NCBI GenBank assembly: GCA_902984215.1
Contig: CADWAF010002287.1
Span: forward strand, 1-11,146
Direction: 5' to 3'
Source of the DNA: Willaertia magna
Taxonomy: Eukaryota > Heterolobosea > Eutetramitea > Acrasida > Naegleriidae
DNA length: 11,146 bases
In this document: piece by piece, positions 1 through 7,607 of the stretch
Position numbering within the stretch: the stretch's first letter is position 1
Layout of the letters: each line of letters starts with the position of its first letter
The notes under the pieces: generated by a model
What the model was told of the DNA's origin: nothing
The model's input: only the letters and a program-made list of their open reading frames with translations
Databases searched by the model: none
Translations under genes and position numbers: made by a program

Positions 1-39
1 GAAAAAGACAAAGATGGAGTAAACTATGTTGGTAAATAA
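1..39 (+). CDS. Possible 3' end of a gene truncated by the window edge
   Basis: The first 39 bases read in frame 1 as twelve codons followed by TAA, with a C-terminus KDGVNYVGK. Base composition here is richer in G and C than most of the following spacer and resembles the coding parts of the window, which is the only reason to suspect the tail of a gene entering from the left. The peptide is too short to assign to any family, and chance cannot be ruled out. Confidence 0.2.
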   Translation, partial: EKDKDGVNYVGK

Positions 40-161
40 ACTAAGGAAACTTTTTACTTTTTATGCAAGTTACTATTGAGATAAAACAATAGCTGTGATA
101 AAATGACTAAACGTTCCCTTTTATCTTCTCATTTAATTATCCTTAATTTCAGTTCTTCTCT

Positions 162-220
162 TTTTTGGGAACTCCTATAAAACTTTTTTTAAACAAATAA
201 AAAGGTAGGAGTCCAAAAAG
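162..220. repeat. Partial extra copy of the element terminus, facing the left inverted repeat
   Basis: Positions 162-177 (tttttgggaactccta) nearly match the reverse complement of the left terminus (taggagtccaaaaa, 207-220), with two extra bases. The two segments could pair as a 14-bp stem around an A/T-rich loop. The 162-177 segment lies outside the main element in the orientation of its right end. It could be a relic of an abutting second copy or a chance resemblance. Confidence 0.4.
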
Positions 221-250
221 TCGGGTCAGCCTTCCGGTTTTCCGGGTTAT
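204..250 (+). repeat. Left terminal inverted repeat of the MITE-like element
   Basis: The arm begins ggtaggagtccaaaaag and contains cttccggttttccggg. It pairs with 458-504 at 43 of 47 positions. The differences are single substitutions, two of them in the four innermost bases. Confidence 0.8.
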
Positions 251-457
251 CAGACTGATTAAAATAAACTATTATCGAGTCTGGCTTTATAGAACAAAAG
301 AAAAAATTCAGTTGCTAAATTGGTTTTAATAAAAACAGTTAAAATTATTATCTGTTCTTAATTATTGCGCTATTTTTAAGTCTGACAATTTGGCCCGAGT
401 TTTTTTACGAACTAAATTAGTAGTTTAGAAAATAACCAAATCCGATCTATTATCCCC

Positions 458-504
458 GTTACCCGGAAAACCGGAAGACTGACCCGACTTTTTGGACTTC
501 TACC
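458..504 (-). repeat. Right terminal inverted repeat of the MITE-like element
   Basis: Read on the minus strand, this arm begins ggtagaagtccaaaaag and matches the left arm at 43 of 47 positions. Similarity stops abruptly at 504, where the possible 8-bp target duplication begins. Confidence 0.8.
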
Positions 505-870
505 AATAAAAAATATTTAAATAGAATTAAAAATATTCAAAAATTAACAATTACCGAACTACCAAATGAATAGAATGGTATTTTTCTAGGCAGTAGGTGA
601 AGTGCGGAAAGGTTCAACTATGAGTGAGGAATAAGCGAAAGGCTGATAGGTTTCTACATTGATTAGACTGCAAAGTTATGAACAAATTTTTTTTGCTATT
701 CCTAGAATTATTATACCTTAATTCAGTAAGATTTTCCTTATTATTTTAGTTTGCACTTTTAAAAAAGTCTACATTTCTCCTGCTGTTACTCAACAAAAGA
801 ACATTTCTCCTATTATTACTCATAGTCTAAAATTTAGTTGTATAAACCTTGGATAGTATTAATATAGAAA
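505..870. other. Gene-free spacer with a GC-richer patch at about 580-690
   Basis: No open frame of note occurs here. The segment from about 580 to 690 is much richer in G and C than its surroundings, in a genome whose spacers are nearly pure A/T. That contrast can mark a structured non-coding RNA or a fragment of an older insertion. I did not find a convincing fold, tRNA boxes, a 5S pattern, or paired C and D boxes, so no class is assigned. Confidence 0.35.
771..822 (+). repeat. Two copies of a 22-bp motif at 30-bp spacing
   Basis: Positions 771-792 and 801-822 share acatttctcct followed by a variable quartet and ttactca, with 19 of 22 bases identical. The remaining 8 bp of each 30-bp unit have diverged. 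This could be a degenerate tandem duplication or a pair of protein-binding sites. There is no further copy nearby. Confidence 0.5.
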
Positions 871-3390
871 AAGATTTTTTAAAATTAAAAAAAGTACTAA
901 AAAAAAAATATTAAATAAAAATATATTTAATTTATTAAATAAATTATTTAATAATATTAAAAAATTTAATTTTAAATAAAGAAATTTTTTAATTTTATAA
1001 AAAAAACTATAATAAACATGCTAACATAAATATAATATTTTTATTTGTTTCATTTTTAAAAATAAATTTATTACTTTTTTATAATATTATTAAATAAATT
1101 ATAATCTCTTTTTTTTTAAAACAATTATTAATATTATTTATATTTATTTTTTTATTTAATATTATTTAATTAATAATAAATATATTTATTTTTTTTATTA
1201 GAGTTTATAAATTTTATATTATTTATATTAATATCTACAATTTTTTCTCTTTAATATCAAAATAATCCTTTATTACTTTTAAATTGATTTATTATAATAA
1301 TTTAATTTAACAATAAATAAACTAAAAAAATTAACCTTTAAAAAGATATTAATTTTTTTTATTACTAAATTAAATTATCATAATAAATCAATTTAAAAAA
1401 ACTAGAATAAAATTTAAAAAATGTTATAATAAATTAAAGAAAAATAATTTAATTAAAAAAGTATTTTGTTTTAGTTTTAAATTTAATAATATTAGATACA
1501 GATAATATTATTAGAAAAAATAATAAAAAATATGTTATAAAATATAAATTAAATATAGAATATATTTTATTTAAATATAAATTAAATATTTATTAAATAT
1601 AGATAAAAAATTATTAAATAATAAATACAATATTGTAAAAAATTAAATTTAATTAATTTAAATTTTTTTAATAACAATCAATAATTATTTATAAATAAAT
1701 ATTATTTTTTAATCACTCTTCAAAATCTAAATTACCAAAACAAACTTTTTACAATAATTAAAAAAATTAATTAAATAATTTCAAAAATAATTTTATTTCT
1801 TACTATTAATAAAATACAATAATAAGTTTTATAAATTATTTTTTAATAAATTTATTTTTTATTTTGAAATTTTTTAATAAACAATATTTTTTGATAATAA
1901 GAACTTTAATAAATATTATAATAATAATAAAAAATTTTCTTATAATAATAAAGATAATAAAAAAATAAAAAAAATAATTCAATTATAAATTAATTATAAT
2001 TTTATTATAATAAAAATAATAAAATAAAAAAAAATATTAATAATTTTATTTTTTTATTTTTTTATATAAAAATAAAGCGAAAATAAAATAAAAAAATTTA
2101 AATCTTTTAGATTAATATTAAAAAATTATTTTAAGTTTTTTTTTAAAATATTTTTTATAATAAGTTTAAATAAATTATGAATATTATTTAGATTTTATTT
2201 AAAAATTAAAAAATACTTTTATTTATTATTATTTTTATATCACTATAAATATTACTTTTTTTTTAAAATAATTCTAAAACAAATAAATTAAACAATCTAC
2301 TTTTATTAAATTTTTTAATATCTTTTTTAGATTTAGATAATATTTTAAAAAAGGTAGTAATTTATTAAATATAGTTATATTTTATAAAAAAATGTAATTT
2401 ATTAAAAATAAAGTATAAAGAATATATTGAAATAATTAATAATTTTAATAAATTGTAGTCAAATATTAAAGATTGAAAAGTTTTAAATAAAAAATTACTT
2501 AAGAAAAATCTTGAATAATAAATTATAAAATAAAAAATAATTTAATTTTCATAACAAATTTAAAAATAAAAATTTTTTATGTTTTAATAATATTGATTTA
2601 AATTATATAAATATACTTTAATAAATAACAAACAATTTACAATAAAATTATATTAACTATTATTAATTCTTTTTAATTTAATTATATTTATTATTAATAC
2701 AAATTTAACTTTTTTTTTATTTTCTTTTAATAAATTTTAAAATTATATTCTTTTTCTTTTATGATTATTTTAATTTTTTTATATATAAATATAAATTATC
2801 ATTTATATCTTTACTATCAATATTTTATTTTTATTTAATTATTTAAATATTCTATATAAATTATATAAATAAAAATTAACTTTAATAAAACTTATTACTT
2901 TATTTATATTTAAAAATTAATTATGATTTAAAATAATTTTTTTTTAAATTTTTATAACTTAGTAGTTTAAAAAAAAATAAAAGAAATTTTTATAAAATTT
3001 TGTAATATAATTTATACTATTTATTAAAATATTAATATTGTTATTGTTTTAAAAAAAATGAAAATTATTTTGATTTTAAAGAAAATAATTTATTTAATTA
3101 TTATAATAATATTAACATTCTGATCTATTTTTTAGTTTTTTTTTATTTTAATATAAATTTTTTAAATAAAAATATATTAATTAATGTTAAAAATATTATT
3201 GAATGAATAATAATAATATTTAAAGAGCCACAAATATTTGTATATATTTTATTAAGTTTAGTAAATACTATTATATTTAAATTACAATTTTTTTAATCCA
3301 AATACAATAAATTGTGTTTTTAAATAAATTTTTTTTGTTTTTAATAAATTTTTTTTTTCTTATTATCTATGAAATTAAATTATAATTAAA
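871..3390. other. Extreme A/T island without genes
   Basis: About 2.5 kb made almost entirely of A and T; by eye only around 5-7% is G or C. Positions 1123-1200 (78 bp) and 1981-2076 (96 bp) contain no G or C at all. Stops are dense in every frame and I see no coding region, tRNA or simple tandem array. It is much more A/T-rich than the spacers on the right side of the window. It could be ordinary spacer drifted by mutation bias, the product of a C-to-T process on repeats, or a functional AT block such as a replication origin, scaffold-attachment region or centromere-like segment. The sequence does not decide between these. Confidence 0.6.
1277..1398. repeat. 33-bp inverted repeat forming a long hairpin within the A/T island
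   Basis: Positions 1277-1309 and 1366-1398 are reverse complements at 32 of 33 positions. With a few gaps, complementarity appears to continue inward through an A7/T8-type segment. In sequence made of two bases, short inverted repeats are common, but 32 of 33 at 56 bp spacing is well beyond what I would expect by chance in 2.5 kb. It may be the remnant of a small inverted-repeat element or a cruciform-prone site. Confidence 0.6.
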
Positions 3391-3391
3391 A

Positions 3392-3461
3392 GAAATTTTG
3401 GCTTAGTTATAAAAGTTTAAATTATATTCACAAAGTTCTAAGTTCAAATTTAGCCTATAAA
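3392..3461 (+). pseudogene. Decayed tRNA-like sequence, possibly the head of a SINE
   Basis: An A-box-like stretch at 3399-3411 (tggcttagttata) can form a D arm (gctt with aagt). A B-box-like stretch, agttcaaattt, begins 42 bp further at 3441; the usual tRNA spacing is about 44 bp. It differs from ggttcaaatcc, the B box of the tRNA gene at 9586, only by one G-to-A and two C-to-T changes. No good anticodon stem or acceptor stem can be drawn, and an A-rich tail follows at 3457-3480. This suggests a mutated tRNA relic or a tRNA-derived SINE head rather than a working gene. Coincidence in A/T-rich DNA remains possible. Confidence 0.35.
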
Positions 3462-3516
3462 AAAAACTCAAAAAAAAAACAAGGAAATTTAAAATTAAAA
3501 TTGGTCTGTCTATTTT

Positions 3517-5193
3517 TTAAATGTAAATATGTATTTCGTTGTTTTGTAAAACCAACAATTCCCCATTTCTTGTCAATTCAAACCAATCAATTACAAAATC
3601 AAAAGTTTTTTGAAAAAGTTCCTTTCCTTTTCTATTAAAAACTGACAAAGATCGTTTCGAGTTTGATACGATAAAGTTATCTGCTAAATTATCATAAAGA
3701 ATATGATTATTAGCACCAAAGTTAGTTTCTTTTCCAAAAACAACGTTGTTTTTATACTTTTCCAAACTAATAAGAAAAGAATTGGCTTTTTGGCATATTT
3801 CTTGTACACGTGAACTATTTAAATCAATTGACATTAGATATTCTTTGCTGTTTTCGTGTTTTTCAATAAATATAAGTTCATTATTATTAACCATTATTCC
3901 AGCGCAAGGCTTAAAACTATACGGATATTTAAAGCTTTTGACTTCTTCCGTTAAAACATTGCGAAAATGAATAAATGTAGCATCATTTGACATCAGGCCA
4001 GCACCTTTTAAGTCAACTTGCAAAAGTCCTGCATCATTGCAAATTTCAAAATCATGTGCAGAAAATGTATTACATTTCTTTAAAGTTTCTTTAAATATGC
4101 AATCAGTGTAATTCACACTCCACGTTAATTTGGATGTAAATAAGGCACTTTTTTTATTATTTTGTAACCTACCCTTGTAAAATAAATAAATATGTTTTTT
4201 ATCAGTATAAATATTTATTAAGCACTCGCTGGGGATGTTATGAAAATATTCATTTTCTAAAAACTTATTACTATCCATTGAAAATACTTTAATTTTATCT
4301 TCAAAAACAATGTATAAATTATTACTACTTTTATCATATTTCATGATTAAAGCTTTTTCATAAAGTTGTATAGTCTTTTTATGTTTAAATTTACCACTGA
4401 AAGATTTTTGTAAACATCCTGTTAAATGACAACAACAATTTCCAGAATGACCAATATGTAAACAACAATTATTTTTATGTCCTTCACACTTTTTTGTGCA
4501 TTCTGATGATGTATTGGTTTGTTGCATAAATTCAGAAAAAGTTTTAAAAATTTCCTTTTCAATCTTTTCATCAAATTGACAATTATTTATGTTTTTAATA
4601 TAATTAAATTCAGTATTTGTTAAATCACATTGTTTAAAATTAACATTTTCAAAACTACATTCAGTAAATCTACAACGTATAAAACAGTTATTCTTATTAC
4701 TAAAATCTAAATTACTAAAAGTTAAACCGGTAAAATTAACTTCTGTAAAATTACAACCAACAAAGTTACAATTAAAAAATTTGCTGTCTTCAAAATAAGA
4801 ATGTGAAAAGTCACAATTATAAAAAGATGCACCAGATAAATCTGCATTAGAAAAATTACAGTTTCTAAAGGATCTATATGGATTATTGTTTTTTAAACCC
4901 TTTTGAAATGTACAACCATTAAATTTTTGATCTACAAAATTAAAGCCAGTTAAATCATCTTGATAAATTACATTTTTTGGAAAAGATGGTTCTTTACACC
5001 AATGAACACTACTATTATGTCCTTTTTCGTAAATGCAGCTTTCTAAACAATTACTGTTTCCACAAAGACATTTAAATTCGCACATATGGTTTTGACAATA
5101 GCATTGTCCTTTGTGACCAAGGTTTTTATTGCAAATTTCGTTGCAGTTAGTGGTTTTGCAATCTTTTTCGCATAAGCGGTTGTTGTGAGCCAT
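3517..5193 (-). CDS. Cys/His zinc-type modules, pentapeptide repeats and probable beta-propeller, 558 aa
   Basis: The start is the ATG at 5193 with A at -3 (aagATG); the stop is TAA. Residues 8-66 hold a Cys/His array, including C17, C21, H27, C31, C33, H36, C38 and then C42, C44, C49, C53, H59, H64, C66. Residues about 91-207 form a run of five-residue units with Phe or Leu at the centre and Asn, Asp or Cys before it (NFSNA, DLSGA, SFYNC, DFSHS), the signature of a right-handed quadrilateral beta-helix. A second cluster at 232-260 repeats the first module's GHxGxCxC pattern. Residues about 275-558 alternate beta-strand-like segments (LYIVFEDKIKVF, LLVLQNNEIHIYI) suggestive of a WD-like propeller, but without clear WD motifs. 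No signal peptide or membrane segment is seen. This points to a cytosolic, metal-binding scaffold or adaptor. No enzyme motif is visible. It is transcribed away from the AAA ATPase gene across a short spacer. Confidence 0.85.
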   Translation of the reverse strand: MAHNNRLCEKDCKTTNCNEICNKNLGHKGQCYCQNHMCEFKCLCGNSNCLESCIYEKGHNSSVHWCKEPSFPKNVIYQDDLTGFNFVDQKFNGCTFQKGLKNNNPYRSFRNCNFSNADLSGASFYNCDFSHSYFEDSKFFNCNFVGCNFTEVNFTGLTFSNLDFSNKNNCFIRCRFTECSFENVNFKQCDLTNTEFNYIKNINNCQFDEKIEKEIFKTFSEFMQQTNTSSECTKKCEGHKNNCCLHIGHSGNCCCHLTGCLQKSFSGKFKHKKTIQLYEKALIMKYDKSSNNLYIVFEDKIKVFSMDSNKFLENEYFHNIPSECLINIYTDKKHIYLFYKGRLQNNKKSALFTSKLTWSVNYTDCIFKETLKKCNTFSAHDFEICNDAGLLQVDLKGAGLMSNDATFIHFRNVLTEEVKSFKYPYSFKPCAGIMVNNNELIFIEKHENSKEYLMSIDLNSSRVQEICQKANSFLISLEKYKNNVVFGKETNFGANNHILYDNLADNFIVSNSKRSLSVFNRKGKELFQKTFDFVIDWFELTRNGELLVLQNNEIHIYI

Positions 5194-5351
5194 CTTTAAT
5201 ATTTTTTTTTGATTAACTTTATTCGAAAATGAACCAAACTGTCACCTTTTATTTTACAACGTTTTATTTCCGTTTTTTCCGGCCAAAGAAATCTATTGGA
5301 AGTTGTTTTTAGAATATTAATTTGAACAAATTGTTAGATTTAAAAAAAAAT
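5194..5351. promoter_or_regulatory. Shared divergent promoter region, 158 bp
   Basis: This spacer separates the start codons of two genes pointing away from each other, so it must hold both promoters and both 5' leaders. It contains T-rich stretches on each side and a GC-richer centre (ttccgttttttccggcc, 5268-5284). Its short length makes coordinated expression of the two genes likely. No TATA box can be told apart from background. Confidence 0.5.
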
Positions 5352-7607
5352 ATGGTCACCATAAATATAATTTATAATAGACTGGGTAGTACTAATAAAA
5401 ACCAAATAATTGAAGTAGAAATACCTGAAGATAAACCTTGTTTTCCAATTGGTGAATTAAAAGAAATTATTTGCAAAGACTACGGCGAAGGTATAACCCC
5501 TAATAAAATACTTTTAAAGTTGGTGACTAATGACGGGTTCGAAAAAAAAATTGGCGGGAACGTTGAAATTCAAAAAAATGCTGTCCCTTCTATTAAGATT
5601 GCACTTTATGCAGCAAGCAATATCAGTAATGATGATACTATGAATAATAATGGTTTTGGTAGTAAAGGTTTTCCTAAGGTTGAAATTAGTTTTATATTTC
5701 GTTCATTATTGGCACTTGAATATTTTAATAAACATAACCTTAGCATTCCGAAGGATGAAGATGATCTTTCAAATGTAATTTCATCCTTTATTAAACAAAC
5801 AGTATTATCTAATATAGAGTTACAGATTAGTACCAAAGATTTAGTTGATTGTTTTAAAGAATTAAAGGGTTTAGAAGATCATATCGAACTAAAAATTAAT
5901 CCATCAAATGTAATAATTGATTCCAACACTAAATTCAAAGCCAAGTTTATAACAAATTTAATTAAAGATAACTATCAAGATTCATCAGTTTCATTAGAAA
6001 ATTGTGCAATATTTATGAAGTTACATTTCTTTTTTAATTTTCTTCGTTTTCATGCGAAAATGGAATATGATATGTTAGATTTTAGTATTTTAGATTTGTT
6101 ATCATTTAATGTTGTAATGCAACAACAAGAATATCAAACAATATTTACCGCAAACCGATATACTTTACTAAAAGATATTATTAATGATTTAAAGAAATTT
6201 TTTAAATTAAAAGGTGAAGATCCAGAAAATAGAAATAATTTAATTATTAGAGGAGAAAGTGGAAGTGGAAAAACATATACTGCAGAATTATTGCATGATA
6301 TTTTAGGATTAGAAAAAATCTTTATTGGTAGTGGTGGTGCTATTTATCATAAATATGTTGGTGAAGCAGAAAAAAGAGTAAAAGAATGGTATGAAGTATT
6401 ACCTATAGAAAGACCTTATATTGCTTTTTTAATTTTTATTGATGAAGCACATGTTTTAGAACCTACTAGTAATAGTAATGATTCTAAAGGAAATATAATG
6501 TCAGTATTATTAAATAAGTTAAGATCAAAAGATAGTCCAAAGAATGTTATTACTATTTTAGGTACTAATAAGGATATTGTTTTTTCAGAAGAATTATCTA
6601 ATAGATGTAAAAAGTATTCAACTCCTATTATTTCATTCAGTGACAAGAAATCATTCTTTTTAAGTTTTAATCTCATTAGAGACCATAATTTAAGACATCA
6701 ATTAATAGATTCTTGCATTTGTTTAAATATTAACCATTTATTAAAAATTGATAATTTTTTAAAAGAAACAAAATTAAATAGTAGAAAAGAAATGTGGCAA
6801 TTATTATGTGATAAAATTATGGAATTTCAAGGAAATAAAAATTGCTATTTACGTTATTTGACTGAATGTTGCAAAAGAGGGGATAAAATTGGAACAAAAA
6901 ACATTAACTTACCATCAAACAAGAATTTGGAACTTATAGTGAAAGATAATAATATTTATGAAGAAATTTACCAAATTCAATCTTCATTATTAGGGGGATG
7001 TTGTTACTTTAAATGGATTAATTTTGAATCAATTCTGTTAGAAATGAAAGAAGAAAAGAATATGACAGTAATATTAAATAATTTATTCAATAATATTTAT
7101 AATGACATTAAACAAATTTTATCACAACAAAAATTAAACAAAGAATGGATGATTATTGTAATTGATTATTACGATTTATGTAATATTCAATTAGATTCCG
7201 TCAATATTTCTATTTCCAAAGGGTATTCCAATGCAAACCAATCAGGAACTTCAGAATCTAAGGCAACAAGCTCTTCTAAGACAACCACCACAGGATATTC
7301 AAGTGGTTCATCAAAGACTGCAGGAACAGTTTCAGGTGGAAGCTGTTCTACTTCGTCTACTTCATCTACCACTGGAACAAATGAATCAACCTCTAATTCC
7401 TCAAGTAATTCCTCTGGAACAACAAATACTGCAACAACTTCTAATTCATTTACAAAGACAACTTCCAATAATAATTCTTTGAGTAATAATTTAAGAATGC
7501 AACATCCTGAGTTAAAACAAGTAGTTGACAACAAATTAAAATTGTTTGTTGATTCATTTGTTCATGATAAACAGAACAATAAGGTACGTATTGTTGTATT
7601 AAAATGA
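5352..7607 (+). CDS. Classical AAA ATPase with possible ubiquitin-like N-terminus and Ser/Thr tract, 751 aa
   Basis: The frame is open from a TTG at 5322, but the first ATG, 5352, lies after a run of nine A residues and is the likely start. One AAA domain is clear at about residues 266-425. It has Walker A GESGSGKT (301-308), an aromatic pore-loop-like YVGEAE (335-340), Walker B FLIFIDEAH (359-367), a sensor-1-like LGTNK (403-407) and a candidate arginine finger R418. These mark an ATP-hydrolysing, probably hexameric, protein-remodelling motor. Residues 1-87 look like a beta-grasp/ubiquitin-like or PB1-like fold (inference only). Residues about 88-265 are helical with no recognised motif and would be the substrate or partner region. 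Residues 620-712 are Ser, Thr, Asn and Gly rich, followed by a short helical tail. No signal peptide, membrane anchor or introns. The precise family is not recognised. Confidence 0.88.
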   Translation: MVTINIIYNRLGSTNKNQIIEVEIPEDKPCFPIGELKEIICKDYGEGITPNKILLKLVTNDGFEKKIGGNVEIQKNAVPSIKIALYAASNISNDDTMNNNGFGSKGFPKVEISFIFRSLLALEYFNKHNLSIPKDEDDLSNVISSFIKQTVLSNIELQISTKDLVDCFKELKGLEDHIELKINPSNVIIDSNTKFKAKFITNLIKDNYQDSSVSLENCAIFMKLHFFFNFLRFHAKMEYDMLDFSILDLLSFNVVMQQQEYQTIFTANRYTLLKDIINDLKKFFKLKGEDPENRNNLIIRGESGSGKTYTAELLHDILGLEKIFIGSGGAIYHKYVGEAEKRVKEWYEVLPIERPYIAFLIFIDEAHVLEPTSNSNDSKGNIMSVLLNKLRSKDSPKNVITILGTNKDIVFSEELSNRCKKYSTPIISFSDKKSFFLSFNLIRDHNLRHQLIDSCICLNINHLLKIDNFLKETKLNSRKEMWQLLCDKIMEFQGNKNCYLRYLTECCKRGDKIGTKNINLPSNKNLELIVKDNNIYEEIYQIQSSLLGGCCYFKWINFESILLEMKEEKNMTVILNNLFNNIYNDIKQILSQQKLNKEWMIIVIDYYDLCNIQLDSVNISISKGYSNANQSGTSESKATSSSKTTTTGYSSGSSKTAGTVSGGSCSTSSTSSTTGTNESTSNSSSNSSGTTNTATTSNSFTKTTSNNNSLSNNLRMQHPELKQVVDNKLKLFVDSFVHDKQNNKVRIVVLK
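7209..7487 (+). repeat. Ser/Thr/Asn/Gly low-complexity coding tract in the AAA gene
   Basis: Codons 620-712 of the AAA ATPase gene encode mostly Ser, Thr, Asn and Gly, with varied codons rather than a pure triplet repeat. Selection on amino-acid composition is therefore more likely than recent slippage. The tract separates the folded body from a short conserved-looking C-terminal segment and would be a flexible, potentially heavily phosphorylated linker. Confidence 0.7.

Larger units (their letters stand above)
204..504. mobile_element. MITE-like non-autonomous DNA transposon with 47-bp terminal inverted repeats
   Basis: Positions 204-250 and 458-504 are reverse complements at 43 of 47 positions, including the GC-rich core ccggttttccggg. 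About 207 bp of non-coding, A/T-rich sequence lies between them. The flanks 196-203 and 505-512 both read aataaaaa, consistent with an 8-bp target-site duplication. That sequence is simple enough in this genome for coincidence to remain possible. There is no room for a transposase, so the element would need one in trans. Small size and long inverted ends are MITE hallmarks. An 8-bp duplication is typical of hAT- or P-like elements, whereas the long ends are more Mutator-like, so I leave the superfamily open. The few differences between arms suggest a fairly young insertion. Confidence 0.75.

Noticed and set aside
580..690. Box C/D snoRNA reading of the GC-richer patch (tatgagtga and ctga present)
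   Set aside because: The C-like box deviates from RUGAUGA, no terminal stem brackets the boxes, and spacing is wrong.
1540..1589. 17-bp direct repeat aaatataaattaaatat at 1540 and 1573
   Set aside because: In DNA made almost only of A and T, a repeat this short at close range is expected; no larger unit could be defined.
1634..1672. Near-palindrome around ttaattaa in the A/T island
   Set aside because: The matching is interrupted and the sequence is simple enough to arise by chance, unlike the 33-bp repeat at 1277.
3230..3241. Perfect 12-bp palindrome acaaatatttgt
   Set aside because: Short A/T palindromes are frequent here and nothing around it suggests a site.
3746..3970. Plus-strand 74-residue frame opposite the zinc/pentapeptide gene
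   Set aside because: It lies entirely antisense to a well-supported long frame, shows no domain, and is the kind of frame expected by chance.
6416..6676. Minus-strand 86-residue frame opposite the AAA domain
   Set aside because: It is antisense to the Walker B and sensor region; no independent evidence of coding.
7231..7482. Plus-strand frame rich in Gln and Leu inside the AAA gene
   Set aside because: It is an out-of-frame reading of the same Ser/Thr/Asn tract, nested wholly inside a gene with clear AAA motifs.
7187..7534. Minus-strand frame rich in Val, Glu and Leu opposite the AAA gene
   Set aside because: It is the antisense of the Ser/Thr codon tract; the composition is a direct product of that low-complexity sequence.
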